Shown here: positions 26,231 to 36,107 of the stretch, in pieces
How the letters are laid out: every line of letters begins with the position of its first letter
Numbering within the stretch: position 1 is the stretch's first letter
Origin: an uncultured Pelagibacteraceae bacterium
GTDB taxonomy: Bacteria > Pseudomonadota > Alphaproteobacteria > Pelagibacterales > Pelagibacteraceae
DNA: 64,000 nt
Assembly (NCBI GenBank): GCA_902555945.1
Contig: CACDUS010000007.1
Coordinates: forward strand, 1 to 64,000
Direction of reading: 5' to 3'
Program-made: the position numbers and the translations under genes
The notes under the pieces: generated by a model
Told to the model about the DNA's origin: nothing
Seen by the model: the letters and a program-made list of their open reading frames with translations, nothing else
The model's database searches: none

Positions 26231-27300
26231 ATCAGACTCTCTAATTCGATACTAGAAGGAAGTAATTTTGCATCATCAAAATCTTTTAAATTATTTTGTT
26301 TTATGATTTTTTGTAAGACCTCAACATATTTATCCCCAGTTTCAGCATACTCATCTAAATATTCTGCTAAAACTAAACTGTCTAAATTTTTTCCTTGATC
26401 TCTTAATTGCGCCCTTGCTTTTCTAAAATCTTTATAAGATGAGTGAGTATTTAAATTTCTTTGATATGCTCTTACTGAAGCTTGCAAAACATTAAATTTC
26501 ATAACTTTGTGACCTTCGTTTTTATCCGAATCTTTAGGCTTAAGTCCCTCACCAGACCAAGTCCATTGACCAAACAAAGCATTTCCCTCTTGAGCAAATC
26601 TAGATGTTCCCCATCCAGTTTCTTTTGCAGCTTGAGCTAAAGCAAGAGATACTGGTATCTCATCCATTCTTATTTTTAAAATTGATAAATCTTTTGATGA
26701 AACTCCATACTGTTTGAATTTTTTTTCCAACCATTTTAATTCTAGCTTCGTATTATTACTTTTATTAATAATTGTAAAAAGTCTTTTTCGATCCAATCTT
26801 ATATTATTATTTTCTTTCAAGATTAAAGGCAAAACTATTTGTATAAAAAATTCTTTTCTTTTTTTTGTATTTTCTATCATCTTTATTTCTTGAGGTAGCA
26901 ATGTTAAAGCAACTGGCTTGACTAATTTCTTTTCTCTTACATCGTTAAGCGTATAATTTGTGTCCTCAAATAGTTGTTTAATTGTTGATGCATTCAACCT
27001 AACTGTATCAACTTCCAAATCATTTAGAGTGAATATGTCTCGTAACAAATCATTTTCATCTAATGCATCTTCAATATCCTCAACACCATTTTTTTTTTGA
27101 TTTAATGTATATGCTAAAACTTTTTTTGAATTATTTTGAAATGAATTTAAATCTTTATTAGTAAAATTTATTAATAATGGGGCAGAATAAAAGAAGAAGA
27201 TCACAAATATTGAACTTATAAAAACTCTTGGCAAGGAACCAATACTTTTTTTATCAAAAAATTTTAGAATTTTTATTTTTGAAAAATGATTTTTTATCAT
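26227..27300 (-). CDS. Membrane-anchored glucosaminidase-domain protein (Bax-like)
   Basis: A membrane segment (VFISSIFVIFFFYSAPLLINF) lies near the N-terminus and the catalytic-type domain is at the C-terminus: SLALAQAAKETGWGTSRFAQEGNALFGQWTW, with the Glu in KETGWGTS, then KVMKFNVLQASVRAYQRNLNTH and YAETGDKYVEVL. This is the arrangement of E. coli Bax and related peptidoglycan N-acetylglucosaminidases. I use the Met at 27300, five residues into the frame, to avoid an 11-base overlap with nfuA, but the start at 27315 is possible. The product is 357 residues. Confidence 0.85.
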   Translation of the reverse strand: MIKNHFSKIKILKFFDKKSIGSLPRVFISSIFVIFFFYSAPLLINFTNKDLNSFQNNSKKVLAYTLNQKKNGVEDIEDALDENDLLRDIFTLNDLEVDTVRLNASTIKQLFEDTNYTLNDVREKKLVKPVALTLLPQEIKMIENTKKRKEFFIQIVLPLILKENNNIRLDRKRLFTIINKSNNTKLELKWLEKKFKQYGVSSKDLSILKIRMDEIPVSLALAQAAKETGWGTSRFAQEGNALFGQWTWSGEGLKPKDSDKNEGHKVMKFNVLQASVRAYQRNLNTHSSYKDFRKARAQLRDQGKNLDSLVLAEYLDEYAETGDKYVEVLQKIIKQNNLKDFDDAKLLPSSIELESLI

Positions 27301-27304
27301 AAAT

Positions 27305-27850
27305 TTAAATAGCAATAACCTTTTTCACTTCAGGTATATAATGACACAAAAGATTTTGTACTCCTTGTTTTAATGTCATTGTGGAACTAGGACATCCTGA
27401 ACAACTTCCTTGCAACTGCACCTTAACAGTTCCATCTTTAAATTCCTTAAACTTTATATCACCACCATCTTTCGCAACTGCTGGTCTTATTTTTTGGTCT
27501 AATATTTTTACAATTTTTTTTTCAATATCTTTTAAGTTTCCGGGAGTATTTGTATTTATTAATTCTTTATCAATTACACATTCATTGCCATTTTGATAAA
27601 AATCATTAATCAAAGAAATAGCTACATGTTTTATTTCATCCCAAGTTGTGTTGTCATATTTATTTATAGATATAAAATCTTTTCCTAGAAAAATACCCTC
27701 TACTCCATTAACAGAAAGTAAATTTCTAATTAATTCATTATTAGTGTCGTCTTTTTTTGTAATTTCGAACGAGCCATTGTTAGAAACAATTTTACCTGGC
27801 AAAAATTTAAGTGAATTTGGATTCGGTGTAGTTTCTGTTTGAATAAACAT
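27305..27850 (-). CDS. nfuA: NfuA-type iron-sulfur cluster carrier
   Basis: Fe-S scaffold/carrier. The N-terminal Nfu-N domain starts MFIQTETTPNPNSLKFLPGK and the C-terminal NifU-like domain has the cluster-binding CSGCPSSTMTLKQGV near residue 151. The 181-residue length fits the alphaproteobacterial type that carries Nfu-N rather than the A-type-like domain of E. coli NfuA. It precedes the glucosaminidase-fold gene on the same strand. Confidence 0.94.
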   Translation of the reverse strand: MFIQTETTPNPNSLKFLPGKIVSNNGSFEITKKDDTNNELIRNLLSVNGVEGIFLGKDFISINKYDNTTWDEIKHVAISLINDFYQNGNECVIDKELINTNTPGNLKDIEKKIVKILDQKIRPAVAKDGGDIKFKEFKDGTVKVQLQGSCSGCPSSTMTLKQGVQNLLCHYIPEVKKVIAI

Positions 27851-27903
27851 AGTTTATATATAGTCAATTATTGTAAAATTAAAACTTGATAATATAAAAT
27901 ATC

Positions 27904-28905
27904 TTAAAAACCTATTATTTCATGAATTTTTTTAATTTTTTTTGAAGCAATCTCATCTGCTTTCTGTGCTCCATCTGATAAAATTTTATCAATATAATTT
28001 TTATCATTTAATAACTTTTTTATTTCAACAGCGAGTGGTGAAATTTTATCAACTAAAACTTGTGTTAAAGTATTTTTGAAATCAGAAAAATTCTTACCTG
28101 AAAATTCATTTATTGATTTTTCTAAACTTGCTTCAGTTAAACTAGAGTAAATTCCTAATAAATTTCTTGCTTCTGGTCTATTATCTAAATCTTTAATCTC
28201 CGATGGCATTGGTAAAGGATCAGTTTTTGCTTTTTTTATTTTATTTACAATTTGATCTTTTTCATCACGTAAATTTATTCTACTTTGATCTGAGATCTCT
28301 GATTTACTCATTTTTTTGGAACCGTCTTTAAGACTCATTATTCTTGAAAATTCTTTTTGTATTAATGGTTCAGGAGCAATTAGAAAGTTTTCAACTTTAA
28401 AATCATTATTAAATTTTTGAGCAATATCTCTACAAAGTTCTAGATGTTGTTTTTGATCATCACCCACAGGAACATGTGTTGCATCATATAATAATATATC
28501 CGCTGCCATCAAAACTGGATATGAATATAGTCCTATGCTCGCCTTCTCTTTATCTTTTCCAGCTTTTTCTTTAAATTGTGTCATTCTATTTAACCATCCC
28601 ATTCTAGCGGTACACCCGAGTATCCAAGCAGCCTCTGAGTGTGCACTTACTTGTGATTGATTAAAAATAATACTTTTGTTTGGATCAATTCCGCTAGCTA
28701 AAAAGGTTGCTACAGTTTCTCGAATGTTATTTCTTAATTCCTTTGGATCTTGATTTACTGTTATGGCATGTAAGTCGACCACACAAAAAACACACTTATT
28801 TTCTTTACTATTATTAAGTTGAACAAAGTTTTTTATTGCTCCCAAATAATTGCCTAGATGAAGATTGCCAGTAGGCTGGACACCAGAAAAAATTTTTTTT
28901 TCCAT
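27904..28905 (-). CDS. trpS: Tryptophanyl-tRNA synthetase
   Basis: Class I aminoacyl-tRNA synthetase. The HIGH-type motif is [12 protein letters not shown] (residues 11-22) and the KMSKS motif is [11 protein letters not shown] near 197. [33 protein letters not shown] is the typical TrpS core. Length 333 is normal. It starts three bases after the murJ stop, and the murJ-trpS-nfuA order is typical of alphaproteobacteria. Confidence 0.97.
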   Translation of the reverse strand: MEKKIFSGVQPTGNLHLGNYLGAIKNFVQLNNSKENKCVFCVVDLHAITVNQDPKELRNNIRETVATFLASGIDPNKSIIFNQSQVSAHSEAAWILGCTARMGWLNRMTQFKEKAGKDKEKASIGLYSYPVLMAADILLYDATHVPVGDDQKQHLELCRDIAQKFNNDFKVENFLIAPEPLIQKEFSRIMSLKDGSKKMSKSEISDQSRINLRDEKDQIVNKIKKAKTDPLPMPSEIKDLDNRPEARNLLGIYSSLTEASLEKSINEFSGKNFSDFKNTLTQVLVDKISPLAVEIKKLLNDKNYIDKILSDGAQKADEIASKKIKKIHEIIGF

Positions 28906-28908
28906 AAG

Positions 28909-30438
28909 TTAGTATCTTAATTGAAGATCTTTATAATTAAAAGCTTTGATAAAAAACGATACAATTAAATAGAAACAGAAAGCTAATAAAACTGATAAAA
29001 TTAAATAAAAGGATTTAAAATTATAATCATATAATAACTGATTTTGAAATAAAACAATAAGATACTTAAAAAATATACCCATAGAAATTGAAGCTAAAAC
29101 TATTTTAAAAAAACTTTTAATAAAGATACTATTAAACTTAAACAAATTTCTATTTTTTAAATAAATAAATAAAACTATAGAATTAAACCAGGATGAAATA
29201 GATGTTGCAATTGGAATAATTATAAAACCCATACTTTTAAAGTAATAGAGACTTATTAAAATATTTATAATCACTGAAATTAAAGAGATATAAAATGGTG
29301 TTTTAGTATCATTATTTGCAAAAAAGAAAGTGGAAAAAACTTTTATGAACGCAAATGCTGGCAAACCTAAGCCAAAATAGTAAAGTGCTTTTGCAGAATT
29401 CAATACTGCCTCGTTGCTAAAAGAACCATAACCAAACAAGGCTGAAATAATTTCCTCAGAACCAATAAATAATGCAACTAAAGCTGGCAAACTTAAAAAC
29501 ATACTTAATTCGAGTGCCTTATTTTGTATTTTTAAAACTTTATCTTTTTTTTTAAAATAGATATGTTTTGAAAGTTGTGGAAGAACAACTACACCAATTG
29601 CAATTCCGGCAAGTGCTAAATTAATTTGATAAATTCTATCAGCATAATAGAGATATGAGACTGCACTTGTTTGAAAAGAAGCAATAATCGTTCCTACAAG
29701 AATATTTATTTGGGTAACACCTGATGAAAAAATACTTGGTAGTAGTTTTTTAAAAAAAATTTTTATTTTATTGTCAATATTAAATTTAAAACTTACTTTA
29801 AGTGTAAAAAATTTTCCTACAAATTTATATAAAAAAATAAATTGTATTAGACCAGCTATTGATACACCAAAAGATAAATAATAAACTAATTCATCACCAA
29901 AATATTTTCCTAAAAAAAGAATTAATATCATTATTATGTTTAGAATAATTGGTGCTGCAGATGCGGCAGCAAATTTGTTATGTGAATTCAATATTCCTGC
30001 AAAAAAAGAGGACAAACTCACAAACATCAAAAAGGGGAAAGTTATTCTTGTTAAATCTACTGCAATTTTTATTTTTTCACTGTCTTCAACAAATCCTGGT
30101 GCTATCAAATTTACAACTACCGGCATAAAAATTTCAGCAATTAGAACTAAAAGCAATAATGCTAAAAATAACAAATTAAAAATTTTGTTAGCAAAAATAT
30201 TTGATTTTTTTTTGCCTTTAACTAATTCTGAGGTGTAGCTAGGAACAAAAGCTGCATTAAAAGTTCCTTCAGCAAAAAGTCTTCTAAAAGTGTTTGGAAT
30301 TCTAAAAGCTACAAAAAATGCATCAGCCAAAAAACTTGTACCAAGAAAAATGGCAATCAATATATCTCTTAAATAACCAAGTAATCTGCTGATTATAGTA
30401 TAAAATCCAAAAGTCCCTGTTGACTTAACTAAATTCAT
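28909..30438 (-). CDS. murJ: Lipid II flippase MurJ
   Basis: Polytopic MOP-superfamily transporter that flips lipid II. The N-terminus MNLVKSTGTFGFYTIISRLLGYLRD and DAFFVAFRIPNTFRRLFAEGTFNAAFVP are characteristic, with conserved Arg residues for substrate charge. About 14 hydrophobic segments span the 509 residues. It is divergent from maeB across 129 bases and followed directly by trpS. Confidence 0.96.
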   Translation of the reverse strand: MNLVKSTGTFGFYTIISRLLGYLRDILIAIFLGTSFLADAFFVAFRIPNTFRRLFAEGTFNAAFVPSYTSELVKGKKKSNIFANKIFNLLFLALLLLVLIAEIFMPVVVNLIAPGFVEDSEKIKIAVDLTRITFPFLMFVSLSSFFAGILNSHNKFAAASAAPIILNIIMILILFLGKYFGDELVYYLSFGVSIAGLIQFIFLYKFVGKFFTLKVSFKFNIDNKIKIFFKKLLPSIFSSGVTQINILVGTIIASFQTSAVSYLYYADRIYQINLALAGIAIGVVVLPQLSKHIYFKKKDKVLKIQNKALELSMFLSLPALVALFIGSEEIISALFGYGSFSNEAVLNSAKALYYFGLGLPAFAFIKVFSTFFFANNDTKTPFYISLISVIINILISLYYFKSMGFIIIPIATSISSWFNSIVLFIYLKNRNLFKFNSIFIKSFFKIVLASISMGIFFKYLIVLFQNQLLYDYNFKSFYLILSVLLAFCFYLIVSFFIKAFNYKDLQLRY

Positions 30439-30532
30439 AAATCATATTAGTCTTAATTTTACCCTAATTGTACACTTATTATCAGAATATATAGATCAAA
30501 TATTCCAAATAATAATAAATATACAAAATAGA

Positions 30533-30538
30533 TATAAT
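30533..30538 (+). promoter_or_regulatory. Candidate -10 box of maeB
   Basis: A perfect TATAAT occurs 29 bases before the maeB ATG at 30568, in the 129-base divergent gap with murJ. No convincing -35 box sits 16-18 bases upstream, so this is only tentative in such AT-rich DNA. I see no small gene in the gap. Confidence 0.3.
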
Positions 30539-30567
30539 TAGTTTTGGTTTTAGTATGGTTAAATAAA

Positions 30568-32850
30568 ATGAAAAAGACAAAAATTGATCACTACACAGAT
30601 AAGGAAGCTTTAGATTTTCATAGTCACAAAAAACCTGGGAAGATTGAAATATCTTCTTCAAAAAATATGACTACAAAAAGAGATCTTGCTTTAGCATATT
30701 CTCCTGGTGTAGCAGCTCCCGTCCGAGCAATCAGTGAAAATCCTGAGGCTGCTTTTGATTATACCAGTAAAGGAAATCTTGTTGCTGTTATAAGTAATGG
30801 ATCAGCAATTTTAGGTATGGGGAATTTGGGAGCTTTGGCATCCAAACCAGTAATGGAAGGTAAAGCAGTTTTATTTAAAAGATTTGCAGATATAGATTCA
30901 ATCGATCTAGAAATAGATTCAGCAGATCCTGAAGAAATAATTAATAGCATAAAAAATTTTGCACCAAGTTTTGGTGGAATAAACCTTGAAGATATTGCAG
31001 CACCAGATTGTTTTGTTATTGAAGAAAAACTTAAGGAAATATTAGATATACCCGTCTTTCACGATGATCAACATGGAACTGCTATAATCACCACAGCTGC
31101 TCTAATTAATGCATTAGATATCAGCAAAAAAAAAATTGATGAAATAAAAGTGGTTGTAAATGGTGCTGGAGCTTCAGCAATGGCATGCACAAATCTGTTC
31201 AAAAAAAGTGGAGTTCCACAAAAGAATATTACTATGATTGATAGAAAAGGAGTAATTTTTAGAGGAAGAGAAAATTTAAATCAATGGAAATCAAGTCATG
31301 CAATAGAAACAAAAGATAGAACATTAGATGATGCTATTAAAAATGCAGACGTATTTTTAGGTTTATCTGCAAAAGGTGCTTTAACTAAAGATATGGTTAA
31401 AAAAATGGCTAAAAATCCAATTATATTTGCATGTGCTAATCCAGATCCAGAAATTACACCTGAAGAAATTGAAGAAGTAAGAGATGATGCAATTATTGCA
31501 ACAGGGAGATCAGATTATCCCAATCAAGTAAATAATTTAATTGGATTCCCTTATATTTTTAGGGGCGCATTAGATGTAAGATCAAAAACTATTAATGAAG
31601 AAATGAAAGTTGCAGCTGCGCACGCTATCGCAAGTTTAGCAAAAGAAGATGTGCCTGATGAAGTTGTTGCTGCAATGGGAGGGGAAAGACCTCATTATGG
31701 TAAAGAATATATAATTCCATCAACATTTGATCCAAGATTAATAAGTGTAATACCTTCAGCTGTAGCTAAAGCTGCAATAGATACTGGTGTAGCAAGAAAA
31801 AAAATTGAAGATTTTGATTTATATAAAGAACAACTAAAACAAAGATTGGATCCCACTGTCACAATAATGCAGGGTGTACATAGTTATATTAAGAAGAAAC
31901 AAAAAAAAGTTGTTTTTGCTGATGGGGAAGATGAAAACACTCTTAAGGCAGCCATAGCGTTCAAAAATTCAAAACTCGGAATACCAATTTTAGTTGGAAA
32001 AGAAGAGTTAATAAAAAATCAAATAAAAAAAATTGGCTATAATGAAAATTTTGATATTGAGATAGTTAATTCAAAAGATACAACTAAAAGAGAAAAATAC
32101 GTAAAACATTTATTTAAAAAACTCCAAAGACAAAAAGGCATGTTGGAATGGGATTGCGATAGATTAATCAGAAATGATAGAGTAATTTGGTCTTCTTGTA
32201 TGGTTGCTTGTGGTGATGCAGATGCAATGGTAACTGGTAATACAAGGAGATATTCGGCATCCCTTGATAAAATAACACAAGTTGTGGAACCGAGAGCTGG
32301 GGAAATTATGTTTGGTTTAAACTTAATAGTTAATAGAGGAAAGACTATATTTATCTGTGATACCTCTGTCATAGAATATCCAGACGCAAAGCAACTAGCA
32401 GATATGGCAAAATCAGCAGCAAGAGTTGTAAGACTTTTTGGTTTTGATCCTAAAGTTGCTTTTTTATCCCACTCAACATTCGGTCAACCAGCTACTGATA
32501 GAACTAAAAGACTAAGTGATGCTGTTGAAATACTCAAAAAAGAAAAAGTTAACTTCAAATTTGATGGTGAAATGCAACCAGATGTAGCTTTAGAGGAAAT
32601 GTATAAAGAACTTTACCCATTTTCTGAAATTGTTGGAAATTCAAATGTATTAATCATGCCAAGTCAACACAGCGCAGCAATTTCATATAAAATGATTAAA
32701 TCTATGAGTAGGGCAAAAGTTATTGGACCATTACTAATTGGTTTAGGCCTCCCCATTGAAATTGCACCACTAAGAACTTCAACCTCCGAAATAATAAATT
32801 TAGCCTCCATAGCAGCTTACTCTGCTGATGTAATTGACTATAAAAAGTAA
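30568..32850 (+). CDS. maeB: NADP-dependent malic enzyme with phosphotransacetylase-like domain
   Basis: Oxidative decarboxylation of malate to pyruvate. The malic domain includes RDLALAYSPGVAAPV, KPVMEGKAVLFKRF and FHDDQHGTAIITTAALINAL; the NAD(P)-binding part has VVNGAGASAMAC. After about residue 430 a phosphotransacetylase-like domain follows (VVFADGEDENTLKAA ... VVEPRAGEIMFG ... QPDVALEEMYKELYPFSEIVGNSNVLIMPS). In MaeB enzymes that domain binds acetyl-CoA for regulation and is not catalytic. The frame extends to 30544, but MKKTKIDHYTDKEALDFH at 30568 is the family start. Length 760. Confidence 0.95.
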   Translation: MKKTKIDHYTDKEALDFHSHKKPGKIEISSSKNMTTKRDLALAYSPGVAAPVRAISENPEAAFDYTSKGNLVAVISNGSAILGMGNLGALASKPVMEGKAVLFKRFADIDSIDLEIDSADPEEIINSIKNFAPSFGGINLEDIAAPDCFVIEEKLKEILDIPVFHDDQHGTAIITTAALINALDISKKKIDEIKVVVNGAGASAMACTNLFKKSGVPQKNITMIDRKGVIFRGRENLNQWKSSHAIETKDRTLDDAIKNADVFLGLSAKGALTKDMVKKMAKNPIIFACANPDPEITPEEIEEVRDDAIIATGRSDYPNQVNNLIGFPYIFRGALDVRSKTINEEMKVAAAHAIASLAKEDVPDEVVAAMGGERPHYGKEYIIPSTFDPRLISVIPSAVAKAAIDTGVARKKIEDFDLYKEQLKQRLDPTVTIMQGVHSYIKKKQKKVVFADGEDENTLKAAIAFKNSKLGIPILVGKEELIKNQIKKIGYNENFDIEIVNSKDTTKREKYVKHLFKKLQRQKGMLEWDCDRLIRNDRVIWSSCMVACGDADAMVTGNTRRYSASLDKITQVVEPRAGEIMFGLNLIVNRGKTIFICDTSVIEYPDAKQLADMAKSAARVVRLFGFDPKVAFLSHSTFGQPATDRTKRLSDAVEILKKEKVNFKFDGEMQPDVALEEMYKELYPFSEIVGNSNVLIMPSQHSAAISYKMIKSMSRAKVIGPLLIGLGLPIEIAPLRTSTSEIINLASIAAYSADVIDYKK

Positions 32851-32851
32851 A

Positions 32852-33445
32852 TTAATTTTTTTGAATTCTTAACTCATCTACAAGAAGAATACTTGCAATA
32901 ACATCTTGAACATCTTTAATATTTTTAGCTTCTTCTAAAACACTCTCTTTTTCATCAGAAGTAATTGCTATACCATAAAGATAAATTTTCTTTTTGTATG
33001 TATCTATTTGATAATTAGTTGCTTTAATATTTTTATTCACAATTAAGGCAGTTCTTAATTGAGATGTTATCATGAGATCTTTAGCAGATTGTTTAAAATT
33101 GAATTCCTCTTTAACTTTAATGTCATTCCTAACTGATCTTACACCATCAGTTTCCCATGCCATTTTAGTTAATTTAAGTTTTTCTTCTGGGTCTTCAACT
33201 TTTCCAGTTAAAAATATTCTACCATCGAGGACTTTAGAATTTACAGAAAATAAATATTTTTTATCTAATAGTAATATTCTAGCAGACAAATTTTTTTGCA
33301 TTATTGAGTCATCTATTTGAGTTCCAACTGACCTCGGATCAAAAGCTACACTTACACCTGTCCCAAAAAGTCCTTTTGATGAAACCCCTACACAACCTGA
33401 CAACAAAATTAAAAGTAATAATATTTGAAAAAATTTATTTTTCAT
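32852..33445 (-). CDS. BON-domain lipoprotein
   Basis: A 197-residue lipoprotein: signal sequence with lipobox LLSGC (Cys near residue 17). Two BON domains follow, with FSVNSKVLDGRIFLTGKVEDPEEK...VRSVRNDIKV and TNYQIDTYKKKIYLYGIAITSDEKESVLEEAKNIKDVQDVIASI. Homologues (OsmY/DolP type) act at the outer membrane or in envelope stress; a DolP-like role is inferred. Its start overlaps rsmI by 11 bases, as in the rsmI-lipoprotein arrangement of many proteobacteria. It ends two bases from the convergent maeB. Confidence 0.85.
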   Translation of the reverse strand: MKNKFFQILLLLILLSGCVGVSSKGLFGTGVSVAFDPRSVGTQIDDSIMQKNLSARILLLDKKYLFSVNSKVLDGRIFLTGKVEDPEEKLKLTKMAWETDGVRSVRNDIKVKEEFNFKQSAKDLMITSQLRTALIVNKNIKATNYQIDTYKKKIYLYGIAITSDEKESVLEEAKNIKDVQDVIASILLVDELRIQKN

Positions 33446-34298
33446 TTTTAATTTTTATACAATAATTATAAATTTCTTTTTTTGGTATTTTTTTGTCTTT
33501 ATTTACCAGACTTACTATTTCTTTAATTGTTAATTTATTTATCATTTTGTTAATAATCTTTTTATCTGATTCACTTAAAATTTGTAAATTTTTTTTATCT
33601 TTATGAATTTCCGAAATCACTATAGTTAATTCTCCTTTTAAATTTAGATCTGATAAATCAATTTTATCAATTTCTAATCTAATAAATTCTTCAAAATATT
33701 TTGTCATTTCTTTACAAATAAGAATTTTTCTACCCAAAAAATTTTCTTTAAGTAATGGGACTATTTTGTTGATCTTTTTTGAAGAAATAAAAAATACTAT
33801 GGATGAGTCTAAGTTTGATAATTTTTTGAAATCTTCTTCAATCTTTTTTTTCTTATCTGGAAAAAATCCATAAAAAAAGAATTTTTCTGAAAAACCACTT
33901 ACTGATATTGCTGCTGCTACAGATGTAGGACCTGGAATCGGTATAATATTAATATTGTTTCTAATACACTCATTCACTAAAATAGATCCAGGATCAGATA
34001 TTGCTGGAGTTCCTGCATCTGAAATTAAAGAAATTACCAAATCATCATTTAAAAGTTGTAATATCTTATCGATATTTTTTTTTTCATTAAATTTATGATT
34101 TGAAATAAGTTTAGATTTAATTTGATATTTATTTAACAAATTTCTTGAAACTCTGGTGTCTTCACAAAGTATATAGTCTGAATTTTTTAGTATATTAACT
34201 GCTCTTAAAGTTATATCACTTAAATTGCCTATTGGAGTTGATACCAAATAGAGCCCTTTTTTAATTTCTTTACTAATAGATTGAGAATTTGTAACCAT
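33435..34298 (-). CDS. rsmI: 16S rRNA (cytidine-1402 2'-O)-methyltransferase RsmI
   Basis: SAM-dependent 2'-O-methyltransferase of the tetrapyrrole-methylase fold, acting on C1402 in the decoding centre. Motifs: LVSTPIGNLSDITLRAV, LCEDTRVSRNLL, SLISDAGTPAISDPGSILV and IPIPGPTSVAAAISVSG. Length 287 is normal. It lies divergent from the LpoA-like gene over 32 bases and overlaps the BON lipoprotein. The usual yraN neighbour is absent. Confidence 0.95.
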   Translation of the reverse strand: MVTNSQSISKEIKKGLYLVSTPIGNLSDITLRAVNILKNSDYILCEDTRVSRNLLNKYQIKSKLISNHKFNEKKNIDKILQLLNDDLVISLISDAGTPAISDPGSILVNECIRNNINIIPIPGPTSVAAAISVSGFSEKFFFYGFFPDKKKKIEEDFKKLSNLDSSIVFFISSKKINKIVPLLKENFLGRKILICKEMTKYFEEFIRLEIDKIDLSDLNLKGELTIVISEIHKDKKNLQILSESDKKIINKMINKLTIKEIVSLVNKDKKIPKKEIYNYCIKIKNEK

Positions 34299-34330
34299 AA
34301 TTTCAAATAAAATAATATAATATCATTAAA

Positions 34331-35485
34331 ATGAATAAAATTTTTAAAATTCTTGTAGTAATTTTTTTAACTTTATTCAGTAGTAACTACTTTTTTGTTT
34401 ATGCTGAAGAAAAAATAAAAATAGGTTTACTGGTACCCATAACTGGTGATAATAAAAATTTAGGACAACAAATTGTTAAATCTACTAGAATCGCTTTAAA
34501 TGAGATTGGAAGTGATAAAATAGAAATATACCTCAAAGATACAAACTCTGATCCTAATCAAACCTTAAAAGCTGCTACTGAACTAAGAGATATTGGAGTC
34601 AAGATTGTTATTGGTCCAATTTTTTATAAAAATTTAATTTATTTAGATGAAATTTCAGAATTAACTTTCCTATCACTTACAAATAAAACTGTTAACTTGC
34701 CTAAAAATGTAATCAGTGCAGGTATAAATGCAACTTCACAATTAAATACCATTAAAAAATTCATTGAGTTGAATGAAATTAAAAAAACTCTCTTCTTAAC
34801 ACCTGACCTTGATTATGAGGTAGAGATAAAAAAAGCAATAAAACAATCAAAGTTAAAGGTTAGTAAACATTTTATATATGACACAGAACCTACAAAACTA
34901 ACTGCTCAAATTGAAAAAATTACGAATTATAAAGTTAGAAAACAAAATTTAGATGATGAAATTAAAAGAGTAGAAAACTCAGAGCTCATTGATAAAGAAA
35001 AACAATTGGAAAAATTAAAGAAGAGATACACTATAGGAAATGTAAATTTTGACTCTGTAATTATTTCTGATTTCGATGAAAATCTTAAAAGTGTTATTAC
35101 TTCTCTTTTATACACAGATGTTTCACCGGAAAAAAAGTTTTTTATAGTTTTTAATCAATGGTTTGATCAAAGTATAATAAGTGAAAAAAATTTACAACCT
35201 ATCTATTATCCATCTATAAACAAAGAAAATCTAGAAAATTTTGAAAATCAATTTAATTCCGAATTTAAAGAGTATCCTAATCATTTGTCATTATTAAGTT
35301 ACGATCTTGTTGGACTAATATATTATCTTTTCTCAAAAAATAATTTAACAGAAAGTGATAAAATTTTTAAAAAAGAAAATTCTTTTAAAGGAAAAATTGG
35401 AATTTTTGATATAGAAAACAATAAAATCAATCACAGACTTAATTTTTATCAAATTACAAATGGTGAGCTTAAAAAAATCTTTTGA
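34331..35485 (+). CDS. Periplasmic LpoA/LivJ-fold protein (penicillin-binding protein activator-like)
   Basis: A 384-residue exported protein with signal peptide (FKILVVIFLTLFSSNYFFVYA, cleavage near 25) and a type I periplasmic-binding fold: KIGLLVPITGDNKNLGQQIVKSTRIALNEI, then IYLKDTNSDPNQTLKAATEL and IVIGPIF. No lipobox cysteine is seen. It is not next to ABC permease genes. Adjacency to rsmI matches the alphaproteobacterial LpoA/YraM-like penicillin-binding protein activator, which is my preferred role. It overlaps the convergent rdgB by 17 bases. Confidence 0.72.
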   Translation: MNKIFKILVVIFLTLFSSNYFFVYAEEKIKIGLLVPITGDNKNLGQQIVKSTRIALNEIGSDKIEIYLKDTNSDPNQTLKAATELRDIGVKIVIGPIFYKNLIYLDEISELTFLSLTNKTVNLPKNVISAGINATSQLNTIKKFIELNEIKKTLFLTPDLDYEVEIKKAIKQSKLKVSKHFIYDTEPTKLTAQIEKITNYKVRKQNLDDEIKRVENSELIDKEKQLEKLKKRYTIGNVNFDSVIISDFDENLKSVITSLLYTDVSPEKKFFIVFNQWFDQSIISEKNLQPIYYPSINKENLENFENQFNSEFKEYPNHLSLLSYDLVGLIYYLFSKNNLTESDKIFKKENSFKGKIGIFDIENNKINHRLNFYQITNGELKKIF

Positions 35486-36071
35486 TTTTTTTGAATGCTT
35501 GATATCTGTGATCTAATTTATATTTTTGTGATGGTTTCATTTCAGCAAATGTTTTCTTTCTTTTCTTGGGAATAAAAATTGGATCATAACCAAATCCATT
35601 TTTACCTTTAGCGACATTTGAAATATAACCTTCCACTGTACCTAAAACACATGCAATTTCTTCATTCAAAAAACTTAAAGATAGCGCACAAACAAAACGA
35701 GCTTTTATTTTTTTATTTTTCCAATTTTTATCTTTAATATTTAATTCTCTAAAAACTCTTTTGATTGCTTTATTAAAATCTGCTTTAGCACCACCCCATC
35801 TTGAAGAATAGATCCCAGGTTTTTTATTTAAAAGATCAATTTCCAAACCTGAGTCATCAGCCAAACAAATAAGATTTGTTTTTCTTGAAAAATATTTTGA
35901 CTTTATTAATGAGTTTTCCTTAAAAGTCTTTCCATCTTCTCTAGGACTTTTAAGTTTAAATTTTGCAGTAGAATGTGTTTTAATATGTTTGGGTAGTAAA
36001 TCCCTTATTTCTCTTAATTTTCCTTTATTATTTGTGCCTATAAGTATTTGTTTAATTTTTTTATTTTGCAT
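35469..36071 (-). CDS. rdgB: Non-canonical purine NTP pyrophosphatase (RdgB/HAM1)
   Basis: Hydrolyses ITP, dITP and XTP to the monophosphates. Motifs: IGTNNKGKLREIRDLL at the N-terminus, LADDSGLEIDLL, SSRWGG, and the catalytic GFGYDPIFIPKKRKKTFAEM near 160. Length 200 is normal. It is divergent from grpE; the rph-rdgB-hemW cluster seen in relatives is reduced to this single gene. Confidence 0.95.
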   Translation of the reverse strand: MQNKKIKQILIGTNNKGKLREIRDLLPKHIKTHSTAKFKLKSPREDGKTFKENSLIKSKYFSRKTNLICLADDSGLEIDLLNKKPGIYSSRWGGAKADFNKAIKRVFRELNIKDKNWKNKKIKARFVCALSLSFLNEEIACVLGTVEGYISNVAKGKNGFGYDPIFIPKKRKKTFAEMKPSQKYKLDHRYQAFKKIKRFF

Positions 36072-36101
36072 CTAGAAATTTTTAATTTTCTTACCATATA
36101 A
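36072..36101 (+). promoter_or_regulatory. Possible RpoH-type promoter of grpE
   Basis: CTAGAAA (36072-36078) followed after 13 bases by TACCATAT (36092-36099) resembles CTTGAAA and CCCCATAT at the right spacing, just before the grpE ATG at 36108. The match is weaker than that at dnaK, and both boxes have mismatches. Confidence 0.3.
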
Positions 36102-36107
36102 GTGTTC